Below, piece by piece: positions 36,309 through 45,514 of a stretch of DNA of 64,000 nt. A model generated the notes under the pieces. The model was not told the origin of the DNA. It worked only from the letters and a program-made list of their open reading frames with translations, and did no database searches. Source of the DNA: a virus. The stretch spans positions 46,936 through 110,935 of IMG/VR virus record IMGVR_UViG_3300027749_000058. One strand, given 5' to 3'. Made by a program: the position numbers and the translations under genes. Each line of letters starts with the position of its first letter. Position 1 is the first letter of the stretch.

Positions 36309-38129
36309 ATGGGAGCATTATTAGAATCAGGTCTTGTTGGTAACATCGGTCTTAAGCACCTTAAAGTTATCAAAGAAGATACAATCAACAAATGGGACAA
36401 ATTAGGCTTTTTAGAAGGTCTTAAAGGTCACATGAGAGAAAACGTGGCACAATTATATGAAAACCAAGCATCATTTTTAATCAATGAAGCATCATCTACT
36501 TCTGATACAGGAGCATTTGAAACAGTGGTTTTCCCAATTGTTAGACGTGTATTCTCTAAATTATTGGCGAATGACATCGTTTCAGTACAAGCAATGAACT
36601 TACCAATTGGTAAATTATTCTACTTTGTACCTAACATTCAAAATTACGAAACAGGTGGATCAGAATATGGTGATGGTGGAACACACTACGCACCTTACGG
36701 AGCACCAAATGGTCCAGATAGTCCTAACGCAGGTTATGACTATAATGTGGGTAAAGATCTTTATGATAGATTTTATGAAGGTAATGAACCAGCATTAGAC
36801 CCTCCAGGTTTATTTGACTACTCTAAAGGTCAATTCTCAGCTATAACAGGTACTGCAGTAACGGCGCTTTGGAATAACGCAACGTTAAACTTAGAACCAG
36901 CAGCTTACGCTTTAACTGATTACAGAAAAGTATTACTTATTATGTCAGGTTTTGCATCTGATGCGGCTGGTAAATTAATCGGACCAGATGGTAACCCAAT
37001 CGACAACGAATCATTCTTGTCTGATTTGACTATTTGGGGTATAGGTACTAACACAACTACTGCTGGATCAGGTCAAGGCGGTGGATCAGGTCCTTACTTA
37101 TTCAGAGTTGTAACTCAAAGATACGGTAAAGGTATTGTTCAATACGGTAACAACAACCAAACATTAACTTTCCCTAACAGTAAAACAGGTGGTGGTCAAT
37201 ACGACAACATTTGTGACGCTCAAGGTTTCATTTACTTAGAGGTTGATTTACAAGTTCCAGTATGTATTACTTGTAACGGTTCTATGGATGGTTATACAGG
37301 TTCTACTTTCTCTTCTTCAACAGAAAATAACAACGCTTTTGTTCCTACTTATAGAATCTATAAGAACTTGGAATTTGAAGATAGAATTGGTGAGGTTTCA
37401 TTTGACTTAATGTCAGTAACAGTTTCTGTGACTGAAAGAAAATTAAGAGCACAATGGTCTCCTGAAATGGCTCAAGACGTTGCGGCTTTCCACAACATTG
37501 ACGCTGAAGCTGAATTAACAGCATTGTTATCTGAGCAAGTTGCAGCAGAAATTGATAGAGAAATCTTGAGAGATTTGAGAAAAGGTGCAGCTTGGAACTT
37601 AAGATGGGATTACAATGGTTGGAAGAGACTGGGTTCAAGTGCTGTTCCATATACTCAAAAAGATTGGAATCAAACTTTAATCACAGCAATCAACCAAATT
37701 TCAGCTCAAATCCACAAATCTACATTAAGAGGTGGAGCAAACTGGATTGTTGTTTCTTCTGAAATCAGTGCTATTTTTGATGACTTGGAGTATTTCCACG
37801 TTTCAAACGCAGCTCCTGAGCAAGACCAATACAACATGGGTATTGAAAGAGTTGGTACTTTAGCTGGTCGTTACCAAGTTTATAGAGACCCTTACTTCCC
37901 TGCTAACCAAGTGTTAATGGGTCACAAAGGTACATCTTTATTAGATACTGGTTACATCTACGCACCTTACGTACCTTTACAATTAACTCCAACAATGTAC
38001 AATCCGTTCAACTTTACTCCGATTAAGGGTATTATGACGAGATACGCAAAAAAGGTTGTAAACAACCGTTTTTACGGACGTATTACAGTTGATGGTGTTA
38101 GAACATTTGATTTAAGAGAATTGAGATAA
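36309..38129 (+). CDS. Major capsid protein (T4 gp23-like)
   Basis: The 606-residue protein has a gp23-type N-terminal leader ending FLINE|A at Glu60-Ala61, the expected prohead-protease cut. The conserved block SDTGAFETVVFPIVRRVFSK follows, with PIGKLFYFVPNI and an HK97-fold body. Later come WSPEMAQDVAAFHNIDAEAE, GGANWIVVSSEIS and GRYQVYRDPYFP. Codon use is more regular than in its neighbours, fitting high expression. A strong terminator lies 22 bp downstream. Confidence 0.95.
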   Translation: MGALLESGLVGNIGLKHLKVIKEDTINKWDKLGFLEGLKGHMRENVAQLYENQASFLINEASSTSDTGAFETVVFPIVRRVFSKLLANDIVSVQAMNLPIGKLFYFVPNIQNYETGGSEYGDGGTHYAPYGAPNGPDSPNAGYDYNVGKDLYDRFYEGNEPALDPPGLFDYSKGQFSAITGTAVTALWNNATLNLEPAAYALTDYRKVLLIMSGFASDAAGKLIGPDGNPIDNESFLSDLTIWGIGTNTTTAGSGQGGGSGPYLFRVVTQRYGKGIVQYGNNNQTLTFPNSKTGGGQYDNICDAQGFIYLEVDLQVPVCITCNGSMDGYTGSTFSSSTENNNAFVPTYRIYKNLEFEDRIGEVSFDLMSVTVSVTERKLRAQWSPEMAQDVAAFHNIDAEAELTALLSEQVAAEIDREILRDLRKGAAWNLRWDYNGWKRLGSSAVPYTQKDWNQTLITAINQISAQIHKSTLRGGANWIVVSSEISAIFDDLEYFHVSNAAPEQDQYNMGIERVGTLAGRYQVYRDPYFPANQVLMGHKGTSLLDTGYIYAPYVPLQLTPTMYNPFNFTPIKGIMTRYAKKVVNNRFYGRITVDGVRTFDLRELR

Positions 38130-38151
38130 TCAATTTCTTATGAAATACACT

Positions 38152-38180
38152 AAAAGGGACAAGAAATTGTCCCTTTTTTT
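38152..38180 (+). terminator. Terminator after the capsid gene
   Basis: AAAAGGGACAA/TTGTCCCTTTT (38152-38162 with 38167-38177) has a GAAA tetraloop and T-run. Confidence 0.93.
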
Positions 38181-38206
38181 ATTCATGATAATAAGGGTTT
38201 ATGATA

Positions 38207-38214
38207 TATTTATA
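38207..38214 (+). promoter_or_regulatory. TATTTATA box
   Basis: The box lies 15 bp before the ATG at 38230, after the capsid terminator. Confidence 0.55.
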
Positions 38215-38229
38215 ATAAAGTTATTAGTA

Positions 38230-39069
38230 ATGATTAAGCAAACATGGAATATTAATAGTGAAGAAAAATTACGAATTTTAAATCTTCATGAGTCTGCAAC
38301 AAAGAATTTGTATCTTGTAAAAGAACAATTAACACCAAATACACCATTTACAGTTGATTTTGAAAATGCATTCGATAGTGGACAATATAATTTTACTCCA
38401 AAATATATGAATGTTGTCAATGATAGTGTTATCAAAATATCTGATTACATTAAAGATAAAAATTTAAAAGACTTTAAGTTAGTAATAACACCGGGAGAAT
38501 CTCAAGTACCAAATCCAAAAGGATTTGAACAAAAAGGTTCATTGGCTATGGAAAGGGCTAAAGTTTTAAAAAAATATTTAGAAACCGCATTACCACCAAT
38601 ATTAAATATGAATCCTCAAATTGAGATTTCAGAACCTGTTATTGGAACAACAAAATGGGATGATAGATTAGGTAAGGATAATGATGTTTATAAAAAAGAA
38701 CAATTTGTGAAAGTAAGTATTATTTTAAATACTAAAACCACTCTAATCCCAACCCCAATTGAATCCCCATATAAAATTACTGCATCAGATAAGGTATCAA
38801 TATATTTCCCATTAAATGGTAGTAGTTATTTAGGTGCATTAGCTCATTACCCAACAAGAGATAGTTCAAATATTAAAAATGCAGGTAGTCTGGATACTGG
38901 AATTCAAGATGTAACACTTAAAGTAATTAAAAAAGATACGGTACCTTTCCAAGTTACTGACGTTTATCAAATACCATTTGATTGGTGGAATAATAGACAA
39001 GGTGCATCTACAAACGTTCTAAATCCGCAAGATTTAGAATATATTAAGAAAAATTTCAAAAGGCTTTAA
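38230..39069 (+). CDS. OmpA-like domain protein with leader peptide
   Basis: The ATG at 38230 was chosen, because upstream frame codons run through the terminator. In this 279-residue protein, residues 1-21 form a leader ending RILNLHE|S. Residues about 40-165 resemble an OmpA/MotB peptidoglycan-binding domain: FENAFDSGQYNFTP, VVNDSVIKISDYIKD, and SLAMERAKVLKKYLE (the RA..V..YL helix). The C-terminal 100 residues are beta-rich. It is possibly a packaged protein acting at the host cell wall. Confidence 0.7.
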   Translation: MIKQTWNINSEEKLRILNLHESATKNLYLVKEQLTPNTPFTVDFENAFDSGQYNFTPKYMNVVNDSVIKISDYIKDKNLKDFKLVITPGESQVPNPKGFEQKGSLAMERAKVLKKYLETALPPILNMNPQIEISEPVIGTTKWDDRLGKDNDVYKKEQFVKVSIILNTKTTLIPTPIESPYKITASDKVSIYFPLNGSSYLGALAHYPTRDSSNIKNAGSLDTGIQDVTLKVIKKDTVPFQVTDVYQIPFDWWNNRQGASTNVLNPQDLEYIKKNFKRL

Positions 39070-39073
39070 TAAA

Positions 39074-39283
39074 TTATCTAATAGGTTTTACTTTATTTAA
39101 AGAATCACAAAACATTAAATACATTTTATTTAATGAATCTCTAAATTGTTTATTAGTAACTTTTACTCCTTTCCATGTCCTTAATGTATCAAAATTTTTT
39201 TTTGGTAAAATATGATTTGATTTTTGGGAAATCCCTATTAAATGGATTAAAGTAAAAATCATAATTAAAATAATTTTTTTCAT
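39074..39283 (-). CDS. Small secreted protein
   Basis: The ATG at 39283 (MKKIILIMIFTLIHLIGIS) gives a typical signal peptide with probable cleavage after GIS or ISQ. The mature part is about 50 residues, basic, with one Cys. It is probably exported to the periplasm or anchored by an uncleaved signal. It is a lone leftward gene within rightward structural genes. The role is unknown. Confidence 0.65.
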   Translation of the reverse strand: MKKIILIMIFTLIHLIGISQKSNHILPKKNFDTLRTWKGVKVTNKQFRDSLNKMYLMFCDSLNKVKPIR

Positions 39284-39375
39284 AATTAACATTTTTACAA
39301 AAAATAAGAAATTATTTGTTTAAAACAAATTATTTTTTTTTATATTTATTTTTAGATTTTAGTTTATCAGTCCCC

Positions 39376-39390
39376 AGTCTCAATGACTGT
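39376..39390 (+). other. Leader hairpin CAGTC/GACTG
   Basis: A hairpin lies in the 160-bp gap before the gene at 39454. The gap holds no convincing gene. A TATTTAT sequence lies near 39345. Confidence 0.35.
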
Positions 39391-39453
39391 AGAGTATTCA
39401 CGGATATAAAGGTATTGGTAACGTAGTCATAAGCTAATATAAAATTAAAAAAC

Positions 39454-40284
39454 ATGAATTACGCAACACAAGTGGGCAATCCGACGGCGCACATCACAAA
39501 GAAAAAGTCGAGATTAAAAGTCTATAACGGACACGTAGTCTTCCTTAACGATAAAGACAACTTCGAATTCGAAATCCATAATCCAAAAAACAAAACGGTT
39601 CTCTGTAAAATCAAATTGAATGGTGAATACATTTCCACAAGTGGTGTTGTATTAAGACCAGGTCAGAGAGTGTTTTTAGAACGTTTCCTTGACTCTAATA
39701 ACAAGTTTGAGTTCAGTACCTATGAAGTTAAAGATACGTCTGAAAATAGGTCTGCAATTGATTTAAATGGTGATGTAGAAATAGAGTTCTATGATCAACA
39801 GGAAGTTAGTAATAATTTTTTATACTTGAATAGTAATAGAACAATTTATGGAAGTCCAAGTACAACTGTTCCTTCGTATTATGGAACAACACTTACTACC
39901 ACAGGAGGAGTCGGATATGGAACTACAACATTTACAACACAAAATTCATCAAATGCGACTTTTACAAGTTCTGTTAGTTCAGATACTTTTAGAAGTAAAT
40001 TTGATATATCAAGTACGTTGTTGAACGGTAAACCTAATTCACTAAAGAATAAAAGTAAGTCACTTGAAACAGGTAGAGTTGAAAAGGGAGAACAATCAAA
40101 TCAATCTTTCACTAATTCATACGAACAATTTAATTATTACACATCTTATACAATTAAATTTAAGATTCAACCTATAGGTATAAAAAATATTAATGTTGAA
40201 GAAATAAGACAATATTGTACTGAATGTGGAACCAAGACAAAATCAAACTATAAGTTCTGTCCATCTTGTGGAAATAAAATATAA
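39454..40284 (+). CDS. Virion-like protein with C-terminal zinc ribbon
   Basis: In this 276-residue protein, residues 1-115 form a beta-rich domain (RLKVYNGHVVFLNDKDNFEFE, ISTSGVVLRPGQRVFLERF). Residues 115-215 are a Thr/Ser/Gly/Asn/Tyr low-complexity region. The last 25 residues hold CTECGTKTKSNYKFCPSCG, a complete four-Cys zinc ribbon. Early codons are unusually GC-rich (aatccgacggcgcac), unlike the neighbours, perhaps a recently acquired 5' end. It may be a head decoration or host-takeover factor. Confidence 0.65.
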   Translation: MNYATQVGNPTAHITKKKSRLKVYNGHVVFLNDKDNFEFEIHNPKNKTVLCKIKLNGEYISTSGVVLRPGQRVFLERFLDSNNKFEFSTYEVKDTSENRSAIDLNGDVEIEFYDQQEVSNNFLYLNSNRTIYGSPSTTVPSYYGTTLTTTGGVGYGTTTFTTQNSSNATFTSSVSSDTFRSKFDISSTLLNGKPNSLKNKSKSLETGRVEKGEQSNQSFTNSYEQFNYYTSYTIKFKIQPIGIKNINVEEIRQYCTECGTKTKSNYKFCPSCGNKI

Positions 40285-40290
40285 ATAAAA

Positions 40291-40317
40291 AAAGGACCCC
40301 GTGAGGTCCTTTTTTTA
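40291..40317. terminator. Terminator between convergent genes
   Basis: AAAGGACC/GGTCCTTT (40291-40298 with 40305-40312) has loop CCGTGA and T-runs on both sides. Confidence 0.9.
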
Positions 40318-40530
40318 TTTTAAATTCTTTGTGAGTACTCTTATTGCTTTAGATAATATCTCCGATTCTTGAAGAGAATACACACCTCTGGTATGTCCCA
40401 TCTCTATTGCCTTTGTTAAAACATAAAATGATTGGATGGAATCCATTGATTCTACAAATTTTTCTACATCTTCAGGGGACTTATATCTTATTGATTCAAA
40501 TAAAAATTCTCCTTGTTCTTCCATATTCAT
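40315..40530 (-). CDS. Unknown 71-residue protein
   Basis: The ATG at 40530 (MNMEEQGEFLFES) was chosen; the longer frame covers the start of the divergent gene at 40562. The protein is helical and acidic in the first half and basic at the C-terminus (SKAIRVLTKNLK). The family is unknown. Confidence 0.65.
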   Translation of the reverse strand: MNMEEQGEFLFESIRYKSPEDVEKFVESMDSIQSFYVLTKAIEMGHTRGVYSLQESEILSKAIRVLTKNLK

Positions 40531-40540
40531 AATTAAAAGA

Positions 40541-40547
40541 TATTTAT
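40541..40547 (+). promoter_or_regulatory. TATTTAT box
   Basis: The box lies 14 bp before the start at 40562. Confidence 0.5.
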
Positions 40548-40561
40548 TGTAAGTTAAGTAT

Positions 40562-41305
40562 ATGAAAATAAATAGAATAAATGAAGCTACAGGTTCAGGA
40601 TCTGCTGGAAGTTTTAAAAGTCCGGCTAGCTTTGCTCCAATTATTTGGACTGAAGATGAAACCGCTCCATTTACAATACCTGTTAGTGAATATCTAAATG
40701 CCACTTTGGCATATGATAGTTATGATGGAACGATGGATATTAGCCAAAAAGAAATAAATTCTATTGAGAATAAAACAAAAAGATTGGCGTTAAAGTCACA
40801 AAAAGATTTTCAACAAACCGATGATGATGGAAATAATTTTAACGGATATAATCCACCAGGTCCTGACGGTGGAGGAACTCCTGATTATATAAAAAAAATT
40901 GCTAAATTACCTAAATCAGATACACAGCCAATTTACGATAAAAAAGATTTGGCAATTAACCTTAAAGAAGATTTGGCTGTTTGGTTCGGAACAAAGAAAA
41001 AACCTAAAGGTAGTAAGCAACCTGCAGGTCCTTGGGTTAATATATGTCGTAAAAAAGAAGGTGGAGGACATCCTCCATGTGGTAGACCTGAAGCAGGTGA
41101 TAAGGGATATCCAAAATGTAGGGCCGCTGGAGTTGCAAGTAAAATGAGCGACTCTCAAAAAAAATCAGCATGTCAACAAAAAAGAACTGCAGAAAAAACA
41201 CATTCAAAATCAGGTACAGGTAACAAACCTAAAATGACTCATTACAAACCTAAAAATGAATCTCTTAAAGATTTAATTAAAAAAATATTAAGAGAGTCCC
41301 TCTAA
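40562..41305 (+). CDS. Packaged-type protein with Cys/Lys-rich module
   Basis: The 247-residue protein begins MKINRINE|A, the cleanest match to the capsid protein cut site (INE|A). A Pro/Gly linker lies at about 98-110. Residues about 145-215 hold GPWVNICRKKEGGGHPPCG and KGYPKCRAAGVASKM, a Cys/Lys/Gly-rich module that I have seen in many phage and giant-virus proteins of unknown role (DUF5872-like). The C-terminus NESLKDLIKKILRESL again resembles the leader peptides. Confidence 0.7.
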   Translation: MKINRINEATGSGSAGSFKSPASFAPIIWTEDETAPFTIPVSEYLNATLAYDSYDGTMDISQKEINSIENKTKRLALKSQKDFQQTDDDGNNFNGYNPPGPDGGGTPDYIKKIAKLPKSDTQPIYDKKDLAINLKEDLAVWFGTKKKPKGSKQPAGPWVNICRKKEGGGHPPCGRPEAGDKGYPKCRAAGVASKMSDSQKKSACQQKRTAEKTHSKSGTGNKPKMTHYKPKNESLKDLIKKILRESL

Positions 41306-41689
41306 TATTTTTGTTAATGAATGTTTAATATTATTGGTAATTTTATCTTCTAATTCAATTTTTTTCTTTTCAGAAATTTCATCAAATTTTCTTAATATTT
41401 TACTGTAACACTCATTATTTTCCATATATATGCTATAACTATATACGTGATTGATAATATGTACAACTCTATTTTCAATAGTAATTGCCATACCTTTTTG
41501 TTCATTAATAATAAATCTTTTTTCGGATACTGGTGCAAAGACTAAATCTGTGTCTTCGTAGTCAAGAACTTTTAACACGATATTCGTACAAGTATCTACT
41601 TCTTCTGGTATAGGAGGTTTTGGGTCAAATTTATTTTTCAAATATAGAAAAATATTGAATAATATTCCTGAATTTTTATTTGTTTCCAT
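41288..41689 (-). CDS. Unknown 133-residue protein
   Basis: The soluble protein has a short hydrophobic N-terminal helix (SGILFNIFLYLKNKF), a mixed alpha/beta middle and a charged coiled-coil-like C-terminus. Its stop overlaps the convergent gene by 18 bp. The family is unknown. Confidence 0.65.
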   Translation of the reverse strand: METNKNSGILFNIFLYLKNKFDPKPPIPEEVDTCTNIVLKVLDYEDTDLVFAPVSEKRFIINEQKGMAITIENRVVHIINHVYSYSIYMENNECYSKILRKFDEISEKKKIELEDKITNNIKHSLTKILEGLS

Positions 41690-41716
41690 TTAACAAATAT
41701 AAATTAATTTTTTGAA

Positions 41717-42196
41717 TTAACAATATGCTCCTGAACAATGTTTTTTACCGTCTAATCCTTTTATTTTACCCTTACATACTTGAACTCCATAACCTGAACT
41801 ATACGCACTTGGAAAAACTTTAAATTTAGCTTTAGCTGCAGAATACCCTCTTGCACAAAGTTTTGTGCCAGTTTTTTTTCTACCTTCAGATAATGAATTT
41901 TCTTCCATATCCTCATAATCAACATATTCAGATTCTTTATCCATTTCATTTTTAAAAAAATCAAATACTTGGTCAATATTTGTTTTAGCTTCAGTTATAT
42001 GGTCGTCAGCCCAATCATGACCATGTTGAATAATATTATCTATTTCATTTGGGTCCATCTCAAGCATCATTTCACATTGTCTTTTGATTTGCTTTAAATT
42101 ACTAAAGAACATATAGTTTACTTCTTCTTGTTCTTTTAAAACTTTCTTTACAAGAATGTTTAAATCTTTTTCTGTTAATTTTATTATCTTATTCAT
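41717..42196 (-). CDS. Leader-bearing protein with Cys-rich C-terminus
   Basis: In this 159-residue protein, residues 1-22 (MNKIIKLTEKDLNILVKKVLKE|Q) are a clear example of the LTE-type leader. The middle is acidic (25-105). The last 55 residues hold TKLCARGYSAAKAKFKVFPSA and VQVCKGKIKGLDGKKHC, a Cys/Lys module of the type seen in other T4-like virion-associated proteins. It is probably packaged. The start codon is 1 bp after the next gene upstream. Confidence 0.7.
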   Translation of the reverse strand: MNKIIKLTEKDLNILVKKVLKEQEEVNYMFFSNLKQIKRQCEMMLEMDPNEIDNIIQHGHDWADDHITEAKTNIDQVFDFFKNEMDKESEYVDYEDMEENSLSEGRKKTGTKLCARGYSAAKAKFKVFPSAYSSGYGVQVCKGKIKGLDGKKHCSGAYC

Positions 42197-42197
42197 T

Positions 42198-43709
42198 TTA
42201 TTTTTTATTTACAATATTAAAAGTTAATTGTTTTTTATAAGTATCTTTTTCTCCAGAAGTATTTACTTGAATATCAACATAATATTGATTTGGAATTTTA
42301 TCTCTCATATCAAATATAAAATAATATTCATTTGGCGTTCTGTTAATAGGAGTCCAATCTTGAACTTGAACTTCAGTAGTTCCTTCTTTAACATATACTC
42401 TATAAAAAGCAGATACATTTTCTAAAAGTTGTTGACCTGTATATGCCCTCTTAATCGTTACACCAACTTTACGAATATCGGAATTAAGAATTTGTTCGTT
42501 TTGTAATATACCATAAAAACTGAATCCGAATTTTTTAGGGTCTTGAGACAAAGTTCCAATTTGGATACCAGCACGATACTGTTGTAAAATAAATTGGTTT
42601 TGTACGTTTGGTACACACTGTCCATTAATTGTTAAACCTGACCATACATCATAATACATACAAGGTGTTGCACCTGTAAAATTATTTGGTACTACAACTT
42701 CATAAACACCTTTAGTTCTTAAACAAGTTGATAATGAAACCATTCCCGGAACTGCATCCCCGCCATTAGTTTCAATTCTTACAAATGGATCGGAATCCAG
42801 ATTAACCAAATCTCCATTTTGATAAACATATAAATATAGTTTGTTTACTTGGTTTTTTAAGAATAAATTTCTATCATCTTTAATTAAGTCATCATAATTT
42901 GTTAATAAAAATGGTTGATAAAATGTTTGAGTGTCTTTTGAGAAAAAGGCTACACTATAACTGTCGGTTAATCCTGTGATGTTTTCTATTTGAGGTAAGT
43001 AGGCCAAACCCCATCCTGTAACACCTGTAATAGACCCATTTAATACACCGTTAATTTCGGCAGTCATATCCATATTAAGGTCTTCATTTCCAAGTTCAAA
43101 ATGTTGTGTTGCAATAATATGTATTGGATTTGTACATCCACTAAAATTAACTAATCCTTCACATTTATTATTATAAATTCCTGGTTGAGACCAATTATGT
43201 ATTGTTGTTGTTTGATACCAGTTTGACGGTCTTGTTGAGAATGATCTGCTATCCACATAAGTAAGTGGTGTAGAACCCCCAACGGCACTATTTTTTGCCA
43301 AATTAAAATCATTATAATCAAATCCCACACCTTCATCCCAGTATTGTGGATTTCCCGTATCTCCTGATGTTTTTGGTATTCTAAATAATATTAAATCAAA
43401 TGATGTTGCCCTTCTTCTTTCATTTGACATGAATGTGTTAAGTAATTCATTATCAAATGATGATGTATTTGTCATTTGAAGGGTATGGGTCATTGCCGAA
43501 GTACATCCTGTTGATATAACCCCCGAAGCGATATCTTCTTTTAATAGTTTTAAATCCAAATTAAAGATATATCTTGTATATCCGTAGTTGGGAACAACAT
43601 AATCTGACGCACCAAAATTCAACTCAACAATGGGGTTCCTTGCTGTGTTAACATATGAATTTGATGTGATAGTATTATTTTTATCTATGTATGACCTTAA
43701 AATTGACAT
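42198..43709 (-). CDS. Tail/baseplate structural protein
   Basis: The 503-residue protein is beta-rich, Asn/Thr/Gly-heavy and without leader, with aromatic repeats (YVVPNYGYTRYIFNL). This is typical of virion tail or baseplate wedge proteins. Several Cys are present but scattered. It lies in a leftward run with the spike/hub proteins. Exact equivalence to a T4 gene is not recognised. Confidence 0.65.
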   Translation of the reverse strand: MSILRSYIDKNNTITSNSYVNTARNPIVELNFGASDYVVPNYGYTRYIFNLDLKLLKEDIASGVISTGCTSAMTHTLQMTNTSSFDNELLNTFMSNERRRATSFDLILFRIPKTSGDTGNPQYWDEGVGFDYNDFNLAKNSAVGGSTPLTYVDSRSFSTRPSNWYQTTTIHNWSQPGIYNNKCEGLVNFSGCTNPIHIIATQHFELGNEDLNMDMTAEINGVLNGSITGVTGWGLAYLPQIENITGLTDSYSVAFFSKDTQTFYQPFLLTNYDDLIKDDRNLFLKNQVNKLYLYVYQNGDLVNLDSDPFVRIETNGGDAVPGMVSLSTCLRTKGVYEVVVPNNFTGATPCMYYDVWSGLTINGQCVPNVQNQFILQQYRAGIQIGTLSQDPKKFGFSFYGILQNEQILNSDIRKVGVTIKRAYTGQQLLENVSAFYRVYVKEGTTEVQVQDWTPINRTPNEYYFIFDMRDKIPNQYYVDIQVNTSGEKDTYKKQLTFNIVNKK

Positions 43710-43722
43710 TTAATCTTTTTCA

Positions 43723-43729
43723 ATAAATA
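43723..43729 (-). promoter_or_regulatory. TATTTAT box, leftward
   Basis: The leftward box lies 13 bp before the start of the gene at 42198-43709. Confidence 0.45.
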
Positions 43730-45310
43730 TCAATTAATACGAATATTCTCATTTAAAACTTTTGTAACCGCATTTTGTAGTTCTGTAAGTATCTGAGTTG
43801 AAGATGTTCCGTCTTGAGTCACAGGAACTGGAGGTAATCCAGGATATGCATGTGTATGTGTTAATAAGAACCTTGTAATTAAATTTATTAATTCTAATAA
43901 TTCTTCACCTCTAACAGTACTTGATGTATTTGGCATTATATCATCAGAAAACTTATCATTAGAAATACCATATAAAGTATCATCAAAATTAATTTTTTTC
44001 TTTCCTGGAATGGCAGTCTGATGTGACAATAAAAATAATTTATCACCACCAAGAGCAGAATATGTTTGTGGGGTTCCATAATATTTTGATTGTGGAACAA
44101 TAACTTTTTTTGTATCCATTGGTGTTCCAACAGTATCTTTCTTGTAAATTAACCCATATCCTGATTGTTTTAATGGTGCCAATAATTTTACTTGAGAATA
44201 AATGTTTGAAACATTATTAAATTCAATAGTTTTTATGTCTGTGTTTGATGGTGAAATATATGAATAAGTTTTATTATTTGGTCTATAAAATATTGGATAT
44301 CTATCTGTTAAAGTTGCAGGAAATAATTGATTACCTTCTTTTGTAACAAAATCACTATTACATGATTTAATAAAGTTATTAATGTAATTAACTGTATCTG
44401 TTTTACTTAATCCAAAAAATTCTTGAAAGGTAACTAAAGTTTTTAAATTTTCATTAATGATAGAATCAACAGTAACGTTTTGAGTATTTGTTGATAAATC
44501 AGGCTTAAGTTGATATAAATAAACCCCACCCGTAAATAAATCATGAGTATTTTCTGGATTGTCTATAGACCATTCTACAAGATATCTAACAATTAAAACT
44601 TTTTCTTCTATCTCTAAATATGTTTTTGGTTCCAATGGAATTTTAACACTTTGAAATCTTGAAAGTTGTAGAAATCCTCTCTGTTGATTTGCAACAGGAA
44701 TTACATTTGGCTGTAGTTGTTCTCCTTGGAATTTTCCCGATCTTAATAATACTTCATTTTCTTTAATAATTAAATCTGCACTTCCTCTTCCTAAAAGTGC
44801 ATTATCACCTGGCTCAGGGAAAACTCCCTTATGTACACCTTTTTCTGTATAAACACCACTTGTATTGCTTCCTGCTGTTGCACTACCCGCAACTGCTCCT
44901 GATAAAGTACCTATTGTGTTTTTTAATGGTTTTGGGTTTTCAATTTGCATACCCGTACCCGTAAATTTATTTGCACCTTCTTGATATGTAAAAAAAGATG
45001 ATGTTGGAGAATAAAAACTATTTTGTACGTAGAATTGATTTTGATATTTAAAATCTTTATTCACATACATTATTTGTACCAATTCTTTTATTTTTGGTAC
45101 TTGATAAATAAAATATGGTAATAATGGATTAAATATAAAAGGGTCTCTATCTGTCCATGCATCTTTTACTTCATTCCAAGGTGGGTCATCAAAACTTCTT
45201 ATAAGGTCATTATAGTTGTCAGTTAATAAAGTTCCTCTAATTCTACCTAACATAAGAGGATCATTATTATCTAAAACTAAACATTGAAAAAATATTGGTC
45301 TACTACTCAT
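43730..45310 (-). CDS. Baseplate central-spike/hub protein (gp5-like OB domain)
   Basis: In this 526-residue protein, residues 1-100 match the N-terminal OB-fold of phage spike proteins: CLVLDNNDPLMLGRIRG, then DPFIFNPLLPYFIYQVPK and ELVQIMYV. A Ser/Gly/Ala-rich linker follows (about 125-150). The C-terminal part has THTHAYPGLPPVP, a His-rich turn common in spike stems. No lysozyme domain is present, unlike T4 gp5. It shares the run with other tail genes. Confidence 0.75.
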   Translation of the reverse strand: MSSRPIFFQCLVLDNNDPLMLGRIRGTLLTDNYNDLIRSFDDPPWNEVKDAWTDRDPFIFNPLLPYFIYQVPKIKELVQIMYVNKDFKYQNQFYVQNSFYSPTSSFFTYQEGANKFTGTGMQIENPKPLKNTIGTLSGAVAGSATAGSNTSGVYTEKGVHKGVFPEPGDNALLGRGSADLIIKENEVLLRSGKFQGEQLQPNVIPVANQQRGFLQLSRFQSVKIPLEPKTYLEIEEKVLIVRYLVEWSIDNPENTHDLFTGGVYLYQLKPDLSTNTQNVTVDSIINENLKTLVTFQEFFGLSKTDTVNYINNFIKSCNSDFVTKEGNQLFPATLTDRYPIFYRPNNKTYSYISPSNTDIKTIEFNNVSNIYSQVKLLAPLKQSGYGLIYKKDTVGTPMDTKKVIVPQSKYYGTPQTYSALGGDKLFLLSHQTAIPGKKKINFDDTLYGISNDKFSDDIMPNTSSTVRGEELLELINLITRFLLTHTHAYPGLPPVPVTQDGTSSTQILTELQNAVTKVLNENIRIN

Positions 45311-45513
45311 TATAATCTACTTTGGTATTCTTTTAATGAATTATCATATAATTCTTCTAATTTATCTAAATGATATGTCATTGAAATAATATTTTTTTTA
45401 ACCTCTTCAAATTCTAATGATAATAAATCCATCATTATAACTAAATTATTATTAGGTAAGTTTTTTAAATCTTTTTGATCTTCAATTATTTTATTAAATT
45501 CGTCTTTAGTCAT
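45310..45513 (-). CDS. Small coiled-coil protein, 67 residues
   Basis: The ATG at 45513 (MTKDEFNKIIED) was chosen, because a longer frame would overlap the upstream gene. The protein is helical, charged and heptad-like. It sits between two baseplate genes, with a 1-base junction on each side. It may be a small baseplate or assembly component. Confidence 0.6.
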   Translation of the reverse strand: MTKDEFNKIIEDQKDLKNLPNNNLVIMMDLLSLEFEEVKKNIISMTYHLDKLEELYDNSLKEYQSRL

Positions 45514-45514
45514 A

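Noticed and set aside
40530-40704. N-terminal extension of the leftward 71-residue protein
   Set aside because: It would cover the start of the divergent gene at 40562, whose leader peptide and TATTTAT box are convincing.
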